NCBI GenBank assembly: GCA_030657355.1
Contig: CP131056.1
Span: forward strand, 947,001-1,011,000
DNA from: Radicibacter daui
GTDB lineage: Bacteria > Pseudomonadota > Alphaproteobacteria > Radicibacterales > Radicibacteraceae
Length of the DNA: 64,000 nucleotides
Reading direction: 5' to 3'
The notes under the pieces were generated by a model. That model ran no database searches, was not told where the DNA came from, and saw nothing but the letters and a program-made list of their open reading frames with translations. Below, piece by piece: positions 1-11,376 of the stretch. Every line of letters begins with the position of its first letter. Positions within the stretch are counted from its first letter, which is position 1. The position numbers and the translations under genes were made by a program.

Positions 1-2
1 AG

Positions 3-224
3 GATCATGGCGAGAGCGTGCGCGGCGTGATCGCGCGGACGGAGTCGCGCCTCAACGCGGCCGATCTTGCCGGTGCCGTCTCTGCGCTGCAGGAGCTCTC
101 CGGACCGCCGGCAGAGGCAGCGGCCGGGTGGCTCAAGACCGCGCAGGACCGTCTCGCCGTCGATGCCGCGCAGCGCACGATGTCTGACATCGCGCTGTCG
201 CGCCTTACCGGCGCAGCTGACTGA
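3..224 (+). CDS. C-terminal end of a mitofilin-like (COG4223-type) protein, 5' truncated by the window
   Basis: The reading frame is open from the window edge and stops with TGA at 222-224, giving about 73 residues. The visible part is alanine-rich and helical (segments such as DLAGAVSALQEL and AEAAAGWLKTAQDRL), like the C-terminal helical region of the mitofilin-related proteins that sit between hemD and hemY in many alphaproteobacteria. The position 60 bases before hemY fits that arrangement and suggests co-transcription. The family is usually membrane-anchored with a long coiled coil, but that part lies outside the window. The assignment rests mostly on context. Confidence 0.6.
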   Translation, partial: DHGESVRGVIARTESRLNAADLAGAVSALQELSGPPAEAAAGWLKTAQDRLAVDAAQRTMSDIALSRLTGAAD

Positions 225-283
225 TCAACCCGGCGGGCTCCCCGAACGCGGGCGCAAGTAAAGACAAGGGGCAGGACACGGCA

Positions 284-1522
284 ATGCTACGCAGGTCAGT
301 CTGGTTCTTCATCAAGGTGGCGGTGCTTATCGCCATCGTGCTGTGGCTGGTGGACCACCCCGGCAGCGTCGAGGTGCACTGGGGCGGCTACATCGTCGGC
401 TTCCCGCTGCTGCTGGGGGCCGTGGTGGCGGTTGTCGTCATTGCTGTTGCCGCCATTCTTTACCGCTGGTGGCGCGAGCTTCTGGACCTGCCCGGCATCT
501 TCGGCCGCCGCCGCACCACGCGGCGCCAGCGCAAGGGTTTCGAGGCGGTCAATCAGGGGCTGGTTGCGGTTGCCGCCGGCGACGTGGAGCAGGCGCGCCA
601 TTATGCCCGCCGCGCCAATTCCGCCATTCCGGGCGAGCCGCTGAGCCTGCTTTTGCAGGCGCAGACGGCCCAGCTCGCCGGTGACGAGGAAAGCGCCGCC
701 ACCTTCTTCGAGCGTATGGCGGAGAAGGAAGATACCGCCTTCCTCGGTGTGCGCGGCCTCATGCAGCAGGCCCTGCGGGCTGGCGATACCAACCGCGCCA
801 TCAGCCTTGCCGTGCGGGCACGCGATCTTCAGCCCAAGGCGGGTTGGGCGCATCGCTCGCTGTTTGATCTTCAGGTCCGTACCGGCGATTTCATCGGCGC
901 GGAAGCCACCATGCGCCGTGCGATGGACAACAACGCCATCGGCAAGGCCGAAGGTCAGGAGCAGTTGGCCCGCGTGCTGATGACGCGCGCGCGCCTTGCC
1001 GCCGAGGCGCATGACCGCAAGCGGGCACATGAACTGCTGCGCGAAGCGTATGAGATCGCACGCACCTTTGGCCCTGCGGTGGCGGCCTATGCGCGGTCGC
1101 TGGCGTCGGAGGGCAACCTCAAGCAGGCGAACAAGGTCATCGAGCTTGCCTGGCGCAAGAAGCCCGCACCGGAACTGGCAGAGGCTTTTGCCTCCCTGTC
1201 GCCGGGGGAGACGGAGGCAGAAAAGCTGGCGCGCTTCCGCCGGCTGGCGGGCATCAATTCCGGATCGGTGGAGAGCGATTTTGCTGTCGGTGAAGCGGCG
1301 CTGTCGGCTGAAGACTGGGCGGCGGCACGTCGACATCTGGAGCGTGCAGTGGCGAGTACGCCGGGGCCGCGCAGCTACAGGCTGATGGCCGCGCTGGAGC
1401 GCGCAGAAAAAGGCGATGCCGCCCGGGCGCGGGACTGGGAGCTGAAGGCGGAGGAGGCTGAGGCCGTACACCAGCCGCTGGCGGAATTTCTGGCTCCGGA
1501 GGGGGCCGTCAAAACCGCGTAA
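284..1522 (+). CDS. hemY: HemY-type membrane protein with TPR repeats
   Basis: The 412-residue protein begins with two hydrophobic segments (about residues 7-24 and 41-63) separated by the short WLVDHPGSVEVHWGGY stretch that is typical of the HemY N-terminal domain. A basic linker (GRRRTTRRQRKGF) follows, then a long alpha-helical region of TPR-like repeats to the end. HemY-type proteins are inner-membrane scaffolds linked to late heme/tetrapyrrole synthesis; they are not the protoporphyrinogen oxidase also called HemY in Gram-positives. It follows the mitofilin-like gene closely, as in the common hemC-hemD-mitofilin-hemY order. The ATG at 284 is the first good start. It is convergent with the S4 gene. 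Confidence 0.85.
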   Translation: MLRRSVWFFIKVAVLIAIVLWLVDHPGSVEVHWGGYIVGFPLLLGAVVAVVVIAVAAILYRWWRELLDLPGIFGRRRTTRRQRKGFEAVNQGLVAVAAGDVEQARHYARRANSAIPGEPLSLLLQAQTAQLAGDEESAATFFERMAEKEDTAFLGVRGLMQQALRAGDTNRAISLAVRARDLQPKAGWAHRSLFDLQVRTGDFIGAEATMRRAMDNNAIGKAEGQEQLARVLMTRARLAAEAHDRKRAHELLREAYEIARTFGPAVAAYARSLASEGNLKQANKVIELAWRKKPAPELAEAFASLSPGETEAEKLARFRRLAGINSGSVESDFAVGEAALSAEDWAAARRHLERAVASTPGPRSYRLMAALERAEKGDAARARDWELKAEEAEAVHQPLAEFLAPEGAVKTA

Positions 1523-1618
1523 CTTACCTCAAGGGCCGTTCCCGCAAGCCCGCAGGGGCCGGGACAGCCTTGGGTCAGGTCAGGACAATCTCAGGCCTGC
1601 GTGCCCCTGCCGGTCTTG

Positions 1619-1978
1619 TCAGACCAGCGTGGCCGGCACGAAGTTGTCGACACCGGGCGGGTCGAGATCATCGTAAAAAAGTTGCGCTTCCAGGGCCGGG
1701 CCGCGCCGTTCGGGAATGCCGCTGACGCGGACGATGCGGATGTGGTTGCCTTGTACGAAGGTCAGAACCTGGCCGGGCCTTACCTGGTAATGCGCCTTGG
1801 TCACCACGACGCCGTCGATCCGGATCTTGCCGCTGTTGCACAGCTTGCTGGCAAGGGACCGGCTCTTGAAGAAGCGCGCGTGCCAGAGCCACTTGTCGAG
1901 GCGATCGCTCGGGCGCTGGCCCGACAGTGGAGAGATGGAAGTAGTGCGGTCGAAATCGAACGCTGTGTGGTGGGTCAA
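1619..1978 (-). CDS. Hsp15-like S4-domain RNA-binding protein
   Basis: The 119-residue protein contains an S4 RNA-binding domain at about residues 26-75, with the family pattern LDKWLWHARFFKSRSLA followed by GKIRIDGVVV. This matches the small heat-shock Hsp15/HslR family, which binds 50S subunits carrying stranded nascent chains. The start is a TTG at 1978, preceded on the minus strand by a near-perfect Shine-Dalgarno (AAGGAGGTG) seven bases upstream, which decides it over internal codons. It lies 38 bases after the helicase stop and is probably its operon partner. The ferredoxin and CarD genes that often follow this pair in relatives are not present here. Confidence 0.85.
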   Translation of the reverse strand: MTHHTAFDFDRTTSISPLSGQRPSDRLDKWLWHARFFKSRSLASKLCNSGKIRIDGVVVTKAHYQVRPGQVLTFVQGNHIRIVRVSGIPERRGPALEAQLFYDDLDPPGVDNFVPATLV

Positions 1979-2016
1979 GGGCTACACCTCCTTGGAGTTC
2001 GGATTATAGCACTTCG

Positions 2017-4590
<2,574 letters not shown>

Positions 4591-4709
4591 GAAATCTGCA
4601 CCTGAAGCGCTGATAGCCGAAGGACCATCGAAGTTTCTAACAAGCCGTTGTCTATGACAAGGGCCGTGACACAATATATTGCGGCTGCCCTCAAAAAAAC
4701 GCCGGCCGG

Positions 4710-4790
4710 CCCCTTGCAAGCCTTTGTGTTGGCGTCATTTTGTGAGCATCTGCGAAATGGGGCCGCAGGCCCGGCTGTGCAAGGGGGATG
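4710..4790 (+). promoter_or_regulatory. 5' leader of the first tandem paralogue, with flanking inverted repeat
   Basis: The leader begins with CCCCTTGCA (4710-4718) and ends with its exact complement TGCAAGGGG (4778-4786), immediately before the ATG at 4788. If transcribed whole, the two ends could pair and mask the start. The first 50 bases closely resemble the leader of the second paralogue at 6361-6411, so the leader was duplicated with the gene. No convincing -35/-10 pair is visible. The role is inferred. Confidence 0.4.
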
Positions 4791-6344
4791 TGGCAATTGG
4801 CATCATGGTCGGCAAAGGGCTGGGGCAAGGGGATGCGCGCCGTGCGGCGGGCCTGCGGTCTGAGCCTGCTGGCCGCCCTGGTCTTCGCTTCGGCGGCGGG
4901 GCCGGCCCATGCGCTCGATGCGGACACCATGCGCGACGCGCTGCAGAAAAATCTGCCCGGCGCCCTGTCCCTGACGCTCGGCGTGCCGCTGCGCTTCGTT
5001 GAATCGCCGTCCCTCATCCCGGCGGGCGACGGCTTCGATGTCGGGCTTGCCGATGTGCGCGCCGAGATCGGCACCGATGCCTCCCGTGTCGAGGTCGGCT
5101 TCGACCCCATTACCGGCCATCTGACCCCTGGCAAGGACGGCTATATTCTCGATCTTACCCTGCCCAAGGATTTTACCCTGCTCTCCGGCGGTGATGTGCT
5201 CGGCCACGGACAGATCAAGGGCGGGAGCCTCTCGCTGCATTGGTCGGCAGCCTCCGCCTTCATCTCGCGCCTCGACCTCAAACTCGGCGGCGTTGCGCTT
5301 GCTGCCAGTCGCACCCTGCCGGCAGTGGCGGGCACCATCGGTCCGGTTTCTCTGTCTGTCGACGCCGCTGCCGACCTGCGCTCGGTCAAGCGCACCCGGT
5401 CGGCCGGACCGGGCGATCTGCGGATCTCCGGTCGCGACGGCAAGCAGCTCGGCCTTGGCTGGCAATCCATCGACGCCAGTGATGATTATCGCATCGACAA
5501 GCCGCTGGCCCAGGAGGAGCAGAAGCATATCGGCGAGCTGATGAATTATTTCTCGGACCCGCTGATGTCGCGCACGATGGACAAGGAAACCGTCTCCGGC
5601 GTGCTGCTGCCGCTGCTCGACCTGATGCTGAAGCTGCGCTCCGGCAACGACCCTGCTGGTGCCGGCCACTCGCAAAACACCATCGCCGGGCTGAAGGTCG
5701 AAGGGCCCGACGGGCTGCGCCTGAATGTCTCCCGCCTCGCGAGTGCCAGTAATGTCGATGGCAAGACCCTCAACCGGCTGGGGGCGCTGGTGAAGCTGGC
5801 GGCCGAAGGGGTATCGCTGGCCGGTGCACCTGCCGAGCTATCGCCTTATGTCCCTTCCCAACTGCATCTCGATTTCAGCGTTTCGCCCGTGCCGGCCTAT
5901 GACCTGATGCAGCAGCTCAGTCGCTCGTTGCATGCCCAAGTCAAGAGCGGGGCTCCGCTCAAGGATATGGACCCCGCGCCATTCCTCGACCCGCTGATGA
6001 AGGCCGAGACCGGCATAACGGTCGACCGGCTGCAGGGGGAGGCGCCGGCGCTCGGCATTTCCGGTGCCGGCTCCGCCGACCTCAACGAGGCCGCGCCGCA
6101 TGGCGTTCTGGGTGGCGGCACCCTTACCATCCGCGGACTGGACGAGGCGGTAGCCGCCCTCTCCAAAGCCGCTGACCGCGATCCCCGAATGGCAAAACTC
6201 GTCCCGGCCGTCAGCATCATTGCCGCTGTCGGCAAGCAGACGACGGTCGGCGGCAAACCGGCCCGCCAGTACGACCTCAAGGCCTCCCCCGACGGTGCCC
6301 TCACCATCAACGGTGTTGATCTCGGCGTGCTCATGCTTCAGTGA
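4788..6344 (+). CDS. exported protein of unknown function, first of a tandem paralogous pair
   Basis: The 518-residue protein has an N-terminal signal peptide: a basic start (MRAVRRACG) and a hydrophobic stretch ending in GPAHA before LDADTMRDAL, typical of signal peptidase I. It is therefore predicted periplasmic or secreted. The mature part is rich in beta-strand-like alternation and has no motif I recognise. It is similar end to end to the next gene, with shared blocks such as LPGALSLTLGVP, GDGFDVGL, FDPITGH, EEQKH, GKQTTVGG and PARQ. The architecture is vaguely reminiscent of DUF2125-type alphaproteobacterial proteins, but I would not assign that. The start may instead be ATG 4833, directly before the signal peptide; 4788 matches the paralogue's leader. 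Confidence 0.75.
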   Translation: MWQLASWSAKGWGKGMRAVRRACGLSLLAALVFASAAGPAHALDADTMRDALQKNLPGALSLTLGVPLRFVESPSLIPAGDGFDVGLADVRAEIGTDASRVEVGFDPITGHLTPGKDGYILDLTLPKDFTLLSGGDVLGHGQIKGGSLSLHWSAASAFISRLDLKLGGVALAASRTLPAVAGTIGPVSLSVDAAADLRSVKRTRSAGPGDLRISGRDGKQLGLGWQSIDASDDYRIDKPLAQEEQKHIGELMNYFSDPLMSRTMDKETVSGVLLPLLDLMLKLRSGNDPAGAGHSQNTIAGLKVEGPDGLRLNVSRLASASNVDGKTLNRLGALVKLAAEGVSLAGAPAELSPYVPSQLHLDFSVSPVPAYDLMQQLSRSLHAQVKSGAPLKDMDPAPFLDPLMKAETGITVDRLQGEAPALGISGAGSADLNEAAPHGVLGGGTLTIRGLDEAVAALSKAADRDPRMAKLVPAVSIIAAVGKQTTVGGKPARQYDLKASPDGALTINGVDLGVLMLQ

Positions 6345-6360
6345 CGGCTCTGGATGCCTG

Positions 6361-6428
6361 CCCCTTGCAAAGCTTTGTGTTGCTGTGGTTTTTGTAGCAA
6401 CTGAAAGTTGAGGCGATTGAAGGGGATG
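6361..6428 (+). promoter_or_regulatory. 5' leader of the second tandem paralogue
   Basis: CCCCTTGCAA at 6361 starts a stretch that aligns with the leader at 4710 (shared CTTTGTGTTG, TTTTGT and AGCA blocks), then GAAGGGG runs directly into ATG 6426. The terminal complementarity is weaker than in the first copy. Conservation outside the coding region suggests shared control, either a common promoter or an RNA element. I cannot identify promoter hexamers with confidence. Confidence 0.4.
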
Positions 6429-7991
6429 CAAAAGATGGGGCGGATCGCACCATGGGTGATGGCTGGAAACGGGAATGTTACCAACGCCGCGGGCCGTACC
6501 GCAGGTTTCATTCTTGCGCTGGCTCTTGGTGCTCTCGTTGCAGGTTGCGCCGTCCATAATCCCGAGACCGATCCTCTGGGCGACAAGCTGCAAAAGACCC
6601 TGCCGGGCGCGCTCTCCCTGACGCTTGGCGTGCCGGTCAGCTTTAACGATCCACCGTCGTTGGTGCGTGTTGGCGATGGTTTCGATGTCGGTCTTGGCGA
6701 TGTCCGTGTCCAGCTCGGAACGACCGCGATTGAGGCCGAGATCATGTTCGACCCGATCACCGGCCATGTCACACCGGAAGCGGACGGCTACAATCTCAGC
6801 CTGAAGATGCCCGAGGGCTTTACCTTGCGGTCCCGTGGGGAAGAGGTGGGGCGCGGCAAGATCAAGGGTGGAGTGCTAGGCGCTCATTGGTCGGACGCCA
6901 CTGCGTGGTTCTCGCATTTCGATCTTCAACTGGACGGGGCCACCGTTGTTTCGTCCGGCGATGAGCCGCCGGCCAATGGCGCCATTGGTGCCATTCGCTG
7001 GAATGTCGAAGTCTCACCGGATTTGCGCACGCTCACACGCAGCCGGTCGGCAGAGGCGGGCGAACTTCACATTGCCGGTCCGGAGGACAAGCGGGTCGAT
7101 CTGGGCTGGCAAAGTGCCGGCTCAAACGATGAATTTCATATCCCCACCCCAATTTCGCTCGAGGAGCAGAAGCATGTCGCCGAGACGTTGGGTTCGTTCG
7201 CCAAGCTGGTGCTGACCCGGCCGATGGATCCCGCCACGGTCTCCGGAGCGTTGCTGCCTGTTCTGGACACTCTCCTCAGACTACGCATTGGGGATGACCC
7301 GGCGGGAAGCGGTCACTCGGAGGCTGCCATCACTGGCCTGCATGTCGAGGGTCCCGGAGGCATCCGGGTCAGTTTCGGCGCGGTGCGTGCCGTCAGCGAT
7401 GTCAGCGGCAAGACCATCAATAGCCTCGCGGGTGAGGGCAAGCTGGTGATGGAAGGTTTTTCGGTGAGTGGCGTCCCGCAGGAGGTGGCAGGTTATCTGC
7501 CGTCCGAACTGCATCTCGATTTCAGCCTGTCCGCCCTGCCGATGTACGATCTGCTGCAACAGCTGAGCCGCTCGACCCACGGCCAGCTGGAGAGCGGCAG
7601 GCCATTGAAAGATATGGATTTAACGCCGTTCAAGGCGCCGTTGAGCAAGGCGCAGACCGGTCTTGCGCTTGAGCGGGTGCAAGTGGAGGCACCGGCTGTT
7701 GGTCTCAACGGCTCTGCTTCGGCGCATCTGGACGCAGACGCCCGGCACGGATTTGTCGGGGACGGCACCTTCACCATCCGCGGCCTAGATGAGATGGTCG
7801 CCGCCTTGACCAAGGCGGCGGACAGCGATCCCAAGATAAAGGACATCATGCCGATTTTCAGTCTGTTGATGACGCTCGGCAAGCAGACGACCGTGGGCGG
7901 GCTCCCGGCGCGGCAGTTTGATCTCAGTGCCAGGGCGGATGGCGCCTTGATCGTCAATAATCTCGATCTGGGGCAACTGGTGCAGCCTTGA
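6426..7991 (+). CDS. lipoprotein of unknown function, second of a tandem paralogous pair
   Basis: About 521 residues. A hydrophobic segment ends in the lipobox LVAGC, with the acylated cysteine near residue 41; the following Ala at +2 predicts outer-membrane sorting. The rest is similar along its whole length to the preceding protein (shared LPGALSLTLGVP, FDPITGH, DKRVDLGWQS versus KQLGLGWQS, LEEQKHV, GKQTTVGG). One copy is therefore soluble in the periplasm while this one is membrane-anchored. Several in-frame starts exist (TTG 6408, ATG 6426, 6435, 6459); 6426 sits in the position equivalent to the first copy. Only 81 bases separate the two genes. Function unknown. Confidence 0.75.
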   Translation: MQKMGRIAPWVMAGNGNVTNAAGRTAGFILALALGALVAGCAVHNPETDPLGDKLQKTLPGALSLTLGVPVSFNDPPSLVRVGDGFDVGLGDVRVQLGTTAIEAEIMFDPITGHVTPEADGYNLSLKMPEGFTLRSRGEEVGRGKIKGGVLGAHWSDATAWFSHFDLQLDGATVVSSGDEPPANGAIGAIRWNVEVSPDLRTLTRSRSAEAGELHIAGPEDKRVDLGWQSAGSNDEFHIPTPISLEEQKHVAETLGSFAKLVLTRPMDPATVSGALLPVLDTLLRLRIGDDPAGSGHSEAAITGLHVEGPGGIRVSFGAVRAVSDVSGKTINSLAGEGKLVMEGFSVSGVPQEVAGYLPSELHLDFSLSALPMYDLLQQLSRSTHGQLESGRPLKDMDLTPFKAPLSKAQTGLALERVQVEAPAVGLNGSASAHLDADARHGFVGDGTFTIRGLDEMVAALTKAADSDPKIKDIMPIFSLLMTLGKQTTVGGLPARQFDLSARADGALIVNNLDLGQLVQP

Positions 7992-8148
7992 TGCCCGGAG
8001 CAGGCGGACTGCACTCCGCCCGTCTGCCCCTCTTGCATGAGGCTGCTCTCTTGCCACATATCAGGCCGGAATATACCGGTCGGGCCGGGGCTCTGTCCCG
8101 CCTTGCCGGGCCGTCAACTGAACCCATCAAAAAAGGAAAACAGGTCAG

Positions 8149-10017
8149 ATGACCGAGCAAACGCTCTCCTTTCAGGCTGAGGTCAGCCGCCTGCTCGATA
8201 TCGTCGCCAACGCGCTTTACAGCGAGAAGGAGGTTTTCCTCCGCGAGCTGATTTCCAACGCGTCGGACGCCTGCGACAAGCGCCGCCATCTGGCGCTAAC
8301 CGAACATGCCCTTGCCGCCGATGGCGGTTATGCGGTGCGCCTGACGGTTGATACCGCCGCCCGCACGCTCACGGTTGCCGATAACGGCATCGGCATGAGC
8401 CGCGATGAGCTGGTGGAAAATCTCGGTACCATCGCCCGCTCCGGCACCGGCGCCTTTGCCGAGAAGCTGACCGGCGATGCCAAGAAGGATGTGAGCCTCA
8501 TCGGCCAGTTCGGTGTTGGCTTCTATGCCGCCTTCATGGTGGCAGACAAGGTCTCGGTGCTTTCCCGCCGCGCCGGCGAAAGCCAGTCCTGGCTGTGGAG
8601 CTCGGATGGCCGCAGCGGCTTTACCATCGGCGAGAGCGAGGAGGCCGTCGACGGCACCCGCATCACCCTGCACCTCAAGGAAGGGCAGGAGGAGTTCCTC
8701 GACCGCACGCGCCTGCAGCACATCGTGCGCAAATATTCCGACCATATCGGCCTGCCGGTGAAGTTCGGCGAGGGCGAGGCGGAAGAGACGCTCAACAGTG
8801 CTTCCGCGCTCTGGACCCGCTCGCGCAGCGAGATCACCGAAGAGCAGTATGGCGAGTTCTACCGCCATGTGTCGCATGACTTCGCCGCTCCATGGGAGAC
8901 CATCCACTGGCGGGCCGAAGGTGTGCTCGAATATACCGGCCTGCTCTACATCCCCGGCATGAAGCCGTTCGATCTCTACGATCCCAAGCGCGAGCATCAT
9001 GTGAAGCTCTATGTGCGCCGGGTCTTCATCACCGACAAGGCCGAGGGGCTGGTGCCGCCCTGGCTTCGCTTCCTGCGCGGCGTCATCGACAGCGAGGACC
9101 TGCCGCTTAACATCTCGCGCGAGATGCTGCAGGCCAATCCGGTGGTGGCGAAGATCCGCGCCGGCCTCGTCAAGCGCGTGCTGGGCGACCTTGCCCGCAA
9201 GGCGGAGGCCGATGCCGAAGGCTATGCCACCTTCTGGGAGAATTTCGGCGCCGTTCTCAAGGAAGGCCTGCATGACGACCCGGCCCGGCGCGAGGATCTG
9301 TTCAAGGTCATCCGCTTCCGCTCTACCGCGGGCGAGGGGCTGGTCAGTGTTGCCGAGTATGTCGCCCGCATGAAGGAAGGCCAGGAGGCCATCTATTTCA
9401 TCACCGGCGACGATATCGATACGCTCGGCCGCAGTGCCCAGCTTGAGGGCTTCCGTGCCCGCGGCGTGGAAGTGCTGCTGCTGGCCGACCCGGTCGACGA
9501 GTTCTGGACCAACGCGGTGCAGGAGATGGGCGGCAAGCCGCTGAAGTCCGTGACCCGCGGTTCGGCCGACCTTGGCGCTATCAAGGAAATCGAGGAGCCG
9601 GGCAAGGATCAGAAGAAGCCGGATGCCGCGCCGGAAGACGAGATTTCGGCCCTCATCGCCGTCATCCGCGACACGCTGGGCGAGACGGTCAAGGACGTGC
9701 GGGTTTCCGAGCGCCTGACCGAGAGCGCCTGCTGTCTGGTGGCAGAGGAGGGGGACATGGACATGCACCTTGCCCGCCTGCTGCGCCAGCACAAGCAGCT
9801 GGAAGCCGCCGTGCCGCGCGTGCTGGAGATCAATCCCCGCCATGCCCTGATCCGTGCGCTTGCCGCCGGCGCGGTGCGCGACGGGGCCGCCACGGCCCTT
9901 GCCGGTCCTGTGCAGCTCCTGCTCGACCAGGCCCGCATCCAGGAGGGCGAGCCGCCGGCTGATCCGGTGGCTTTTGCCAGCCGCCTTGCCGACGTCATGG
10001 CCCGTGCCCTCGGTTGA
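8149..10017 (+). CDS. htpG: molecular chaperone HtpG (Hsp90)
   Basis: The 622-residue product matches bacterial Hsp90 in length and motifs. The N-terminal GHKL ATPase domain carries ELISNASDACDK, the ADNGIGMS box, GTIARSGT and GQFGVGFYAAFMV. The middle domain shows YIPGMKPFDLYDP and VRRVFITD, with the client-binding RGVIDSEDLPLNISREMLQ. The C-terminal dimerisation domain has HALI. It is a cytosolic ATP-dependent chaperone. It stands alone, with a 157-base upstream gap; a weak CTTG near 8050 could belong to a heat-shock promoter but the partner element is not convincing. Confidence 0.97.
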   Translation: MTEQTLSFQAEVSRLLDIVANALYSEKEVFLRELISNASDACDKRRHLALTEHALAADGGYAVRLTVDTAARTLTVADNGIGMSRDELVENLGTIARSGTGAFAEKLTGDAKKDVSLIGQFGVGFYAAFMVADKVSVLSRRAGESQSWLWSSDGRSGFTIGESEEAVDGTRITLHLKEGQEEFLDRTRLQHIVRKYSDHIGLPVKFGEGEAEETLNSASALWTRSRSEITEEQYGEFYRHVSHDFAAPWETIHWRAEGVLEYTGLLYIPGMKPFDLYDPKREHHVKLYVRRVFITDKAEGLVPPWLRFLRGVIDSEDLPLNISREMLQANPVVAKIRAGLVKRVLGDLARKAEADAEGYATFWENFGAVLKEGLHDDPARREDLFKVIRFRSTAGEGLVSVAEYVARMKEGQEAIYFITGDDIDTLGRSAQLEGFRARGVEVLLLADPVDEFWTNAVQEMGGKPLKSVTRGSADLGAIKEIEEPGKDQKKPDAAPEDEISALIAVIRDTLGETVKDVRVSERLTESACCLVAEEGDMDMHLARLLRQHKQLEAAVPRVLEINPRHALIRALAAGAVRDGAATALAGPVQLLLDQARIQEGEPPADPVAFASRLADVMARALG

Positions 10018-10126
10018 GGGTGCGTTGGCTCACCTTGAGGACTGCCATAAGGATAGTGCCGGTTTGCGCGTGATCCGCTTCACAGGGGCGTATCCGCGCA
10101 CCGCCTATGTCTAGGGGGAGCGGCGC

Positions 10127-10156
10127 TTGACCCGCCAAACTTCTGCGGCCTAGAGT
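10127..10156 (+). promoter_or_regulatory. probable sigma-70 promoter of trxA
   Basis: TTGACC (10127-10132) and TAGAGT (10151-10156) are separated by 18 bases, a good housekeeping-type -35/-10 pair, about 70 bases before the trxA start. Inferred from consensus only. Confidence 0.45.
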
Positions 10157-10225
10157 GCCGCGACACCAGTGTTCCGGAACCTGACCTCCGCCCCAGGGAT
10201 CAGGTGTTCCGCCAAGGAGGATGGG

Positions 10226-10552
10226 ATGAGCAACAACATCATCCATGTTAGCGACGACAGCTTCGAGAGCGACGTGCTGAAGGCCTCTGGCCCGGTGCTG
10301 GTCGATTTCTGGGCCGAATGGTGCGGCCCCTGCAAGGCCATTGCCCCGATTCTGGAGGATCTCTCCACCGAACTCGGCGACAAGGTCACCATCGCCAAGC
10401 TCAATGTCGACGATAACCCGATGACGCCGACCCGTTATGGCGTGCGTGGTATCCCCACTCTCATCCTGTTCAAGGGTGGTGAGGCTGCCGCCGCCAAGAT
10501 CGGCGCGCTGCCGAAGGCGCAGCTCAGCGAGTGGGTTTCCGCCAGCCTCTGA
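10226..10552 (+). CDS. trxA: thioredoxin
   Basis: A 108-residue cytosolic thioredoxin. The redox motif WCGPC is present with Cys33 and Cys36, preceded by VLVDFWAE and followed later by the cis-proline segment GIPTLILF. It reduces protein disulfides using electrons from thioredoxin reductase. ATG 10226 is chosen because GGAGG lies nine bases upstream (GCCAAGGAGG) and the family starts just before the IIHVSD strand. It has its own likely promoter and is closed by a strong terminator, so it is monocistronic. Confidence 0.96.
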   Translation: MSNNIIHVSDDSFESDVLKASGPVLVDFWAEWCGPCKAIAPILEDLSTELGDKVTIAKLNVDDNPMTPTRYGVRGIPTLILFKGGEAAAAKIGALPKAQLSEWVSASL

Positions 10553-10585
10553 GGGCGGGTCGAAAGCCATCGCGGCATGATCATG

Positions 10586-10619
10586 AAAACCCGGCGTCAT
10601 CTCGACGCCGGGTTTTTTC
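10586..10619 (+). terminator. Rho-independent terminator after trxA
   Basis: A perfect nine-pair GC-rich stem (CCCGGCGTC with GACGCCGGG) with a five-base loop, preceded by A residues and followed by six T residues. The run of A before the stem may also let it work for the convergent TetR gene. Confidence 0.9.
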
Positions 10620-10628
10620 TTGTCTGGC

Positions 10629-11345
10629 TCAGCACAGCGTGCGGTCAGCCGCCCCTTCGGTGCCGAAGGCGGCGAGGAAGACCTCTACCGAGCGTTTCGC
10701 CCGGGAGCTGTCCTGTTCGGGGCTGCCAGGCATGTCGATGTTCATCAGATGCTTGAGGTGCAGGTCGCCGCGCACGATGGCGGAGAAATAGAAGGCGGCT
10801 TCCGCCGCATCGCCCGGCTTCAGCACGCCCGCTTCCATCAGCCCGGCCATTTCCTGCGTCATGCGGGCCCGGGCGCGCCGGATGGCGGCGTCGTAGAAGA
10901 TCTGGCCGAGTTCGGGAAAGCGCCCGGCCTCTGAAAGCACGGCCCGGTAAAGCTCGAGCGTCTGCGGCTCGCGCAGCTTGTCGGTGATGCGGGTCGCAAG
11001 ATGGAACAGCCGCTGAAAGGCGGTTTCCCCCGGTTTGTGCGGCCCGAGCGAGAGGGTGTGCTTGCGCGATTCATACTCGATCACCGCGCCGAACAGCTCG
11101 GCCTTGCTGCCATAATGGGCGTAGACGGTCGCCTTGGAAGCACCGGCCTGATGGGCCACGGCATCCATGCTGGTGCCGCCATATCCCTGGGCGCGAAAGA
11201 TGCTGGCGGCCGCCACCAGAATGCTGCGAGCCTTGTCGTCCGGGGTATCGGCATCAATATCATCCGCCAGCGGTTGGTCCGGGGCGGTAATGCTGGGTTG
11301 TGTGTGACGTTTCACAATGCGGGTCCGGGCTTTACTTGACGTCAT
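10629..11345 (-). CDS. TetR/AcrR-family transcriptional regulator
   Basis: The 238-residue protein has an extended polar N-terminus (about 40 residues) and then the TetR HTH: ILVAAASIFRAQGYGGTSMDAVA, with recognition helix region ASKATVYAHYGSKAELF. The C-terminal part fits the AefR-type ligand domain with its FxxxFG-type tail. It is divergent from an EmrAB-type efflux pair, and a perfect 21-base palindrome lies between them, so it most likely represses the pump and itself and is released by a toxic ligand. The start may be further downstream, since the first 40 residues are not family-like. Confidence 0.9.
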   Translation of the reverse strand: MTSSKARTRIVKRHTQPSITAPDQPLADDIDADTPDDKARSILVAAASIFRAQGYGGTSMDAVAHQAGASKATVYAHYGSKAELFGAVIEYESRKHTLSLGPHKPGETAFQRLFHLATRITDKLREPQTLELYRAVLSEAGRFPELGQIFYDAAIRRARARMTQEMAGLMEAGVLKPGDAAEAAFYFSAIVRGDLHLKHLMNIDMPGSPEQDSSRAKRSVEVFLAAFGTEGAADRTLC

Positions 11346-11376
11346 GATAGGACGCAGAGCAAATTCCCCACAACAT

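Noticed and set aside
8050..8075. Possible heat-shock (RpoH) promoter before htpG
   Set aside because: CTTG is present at 8050 but the -10 side has no CCTATAT-like sequence at proper spacing.
8296..9843. Long minus-strand frame opposite htpG
   Set aside because: htpG is unmistakable on the plus strand. The same reasoning applies to long opposite frames at 12926-14293, 19869-21377 and 23687-25453.
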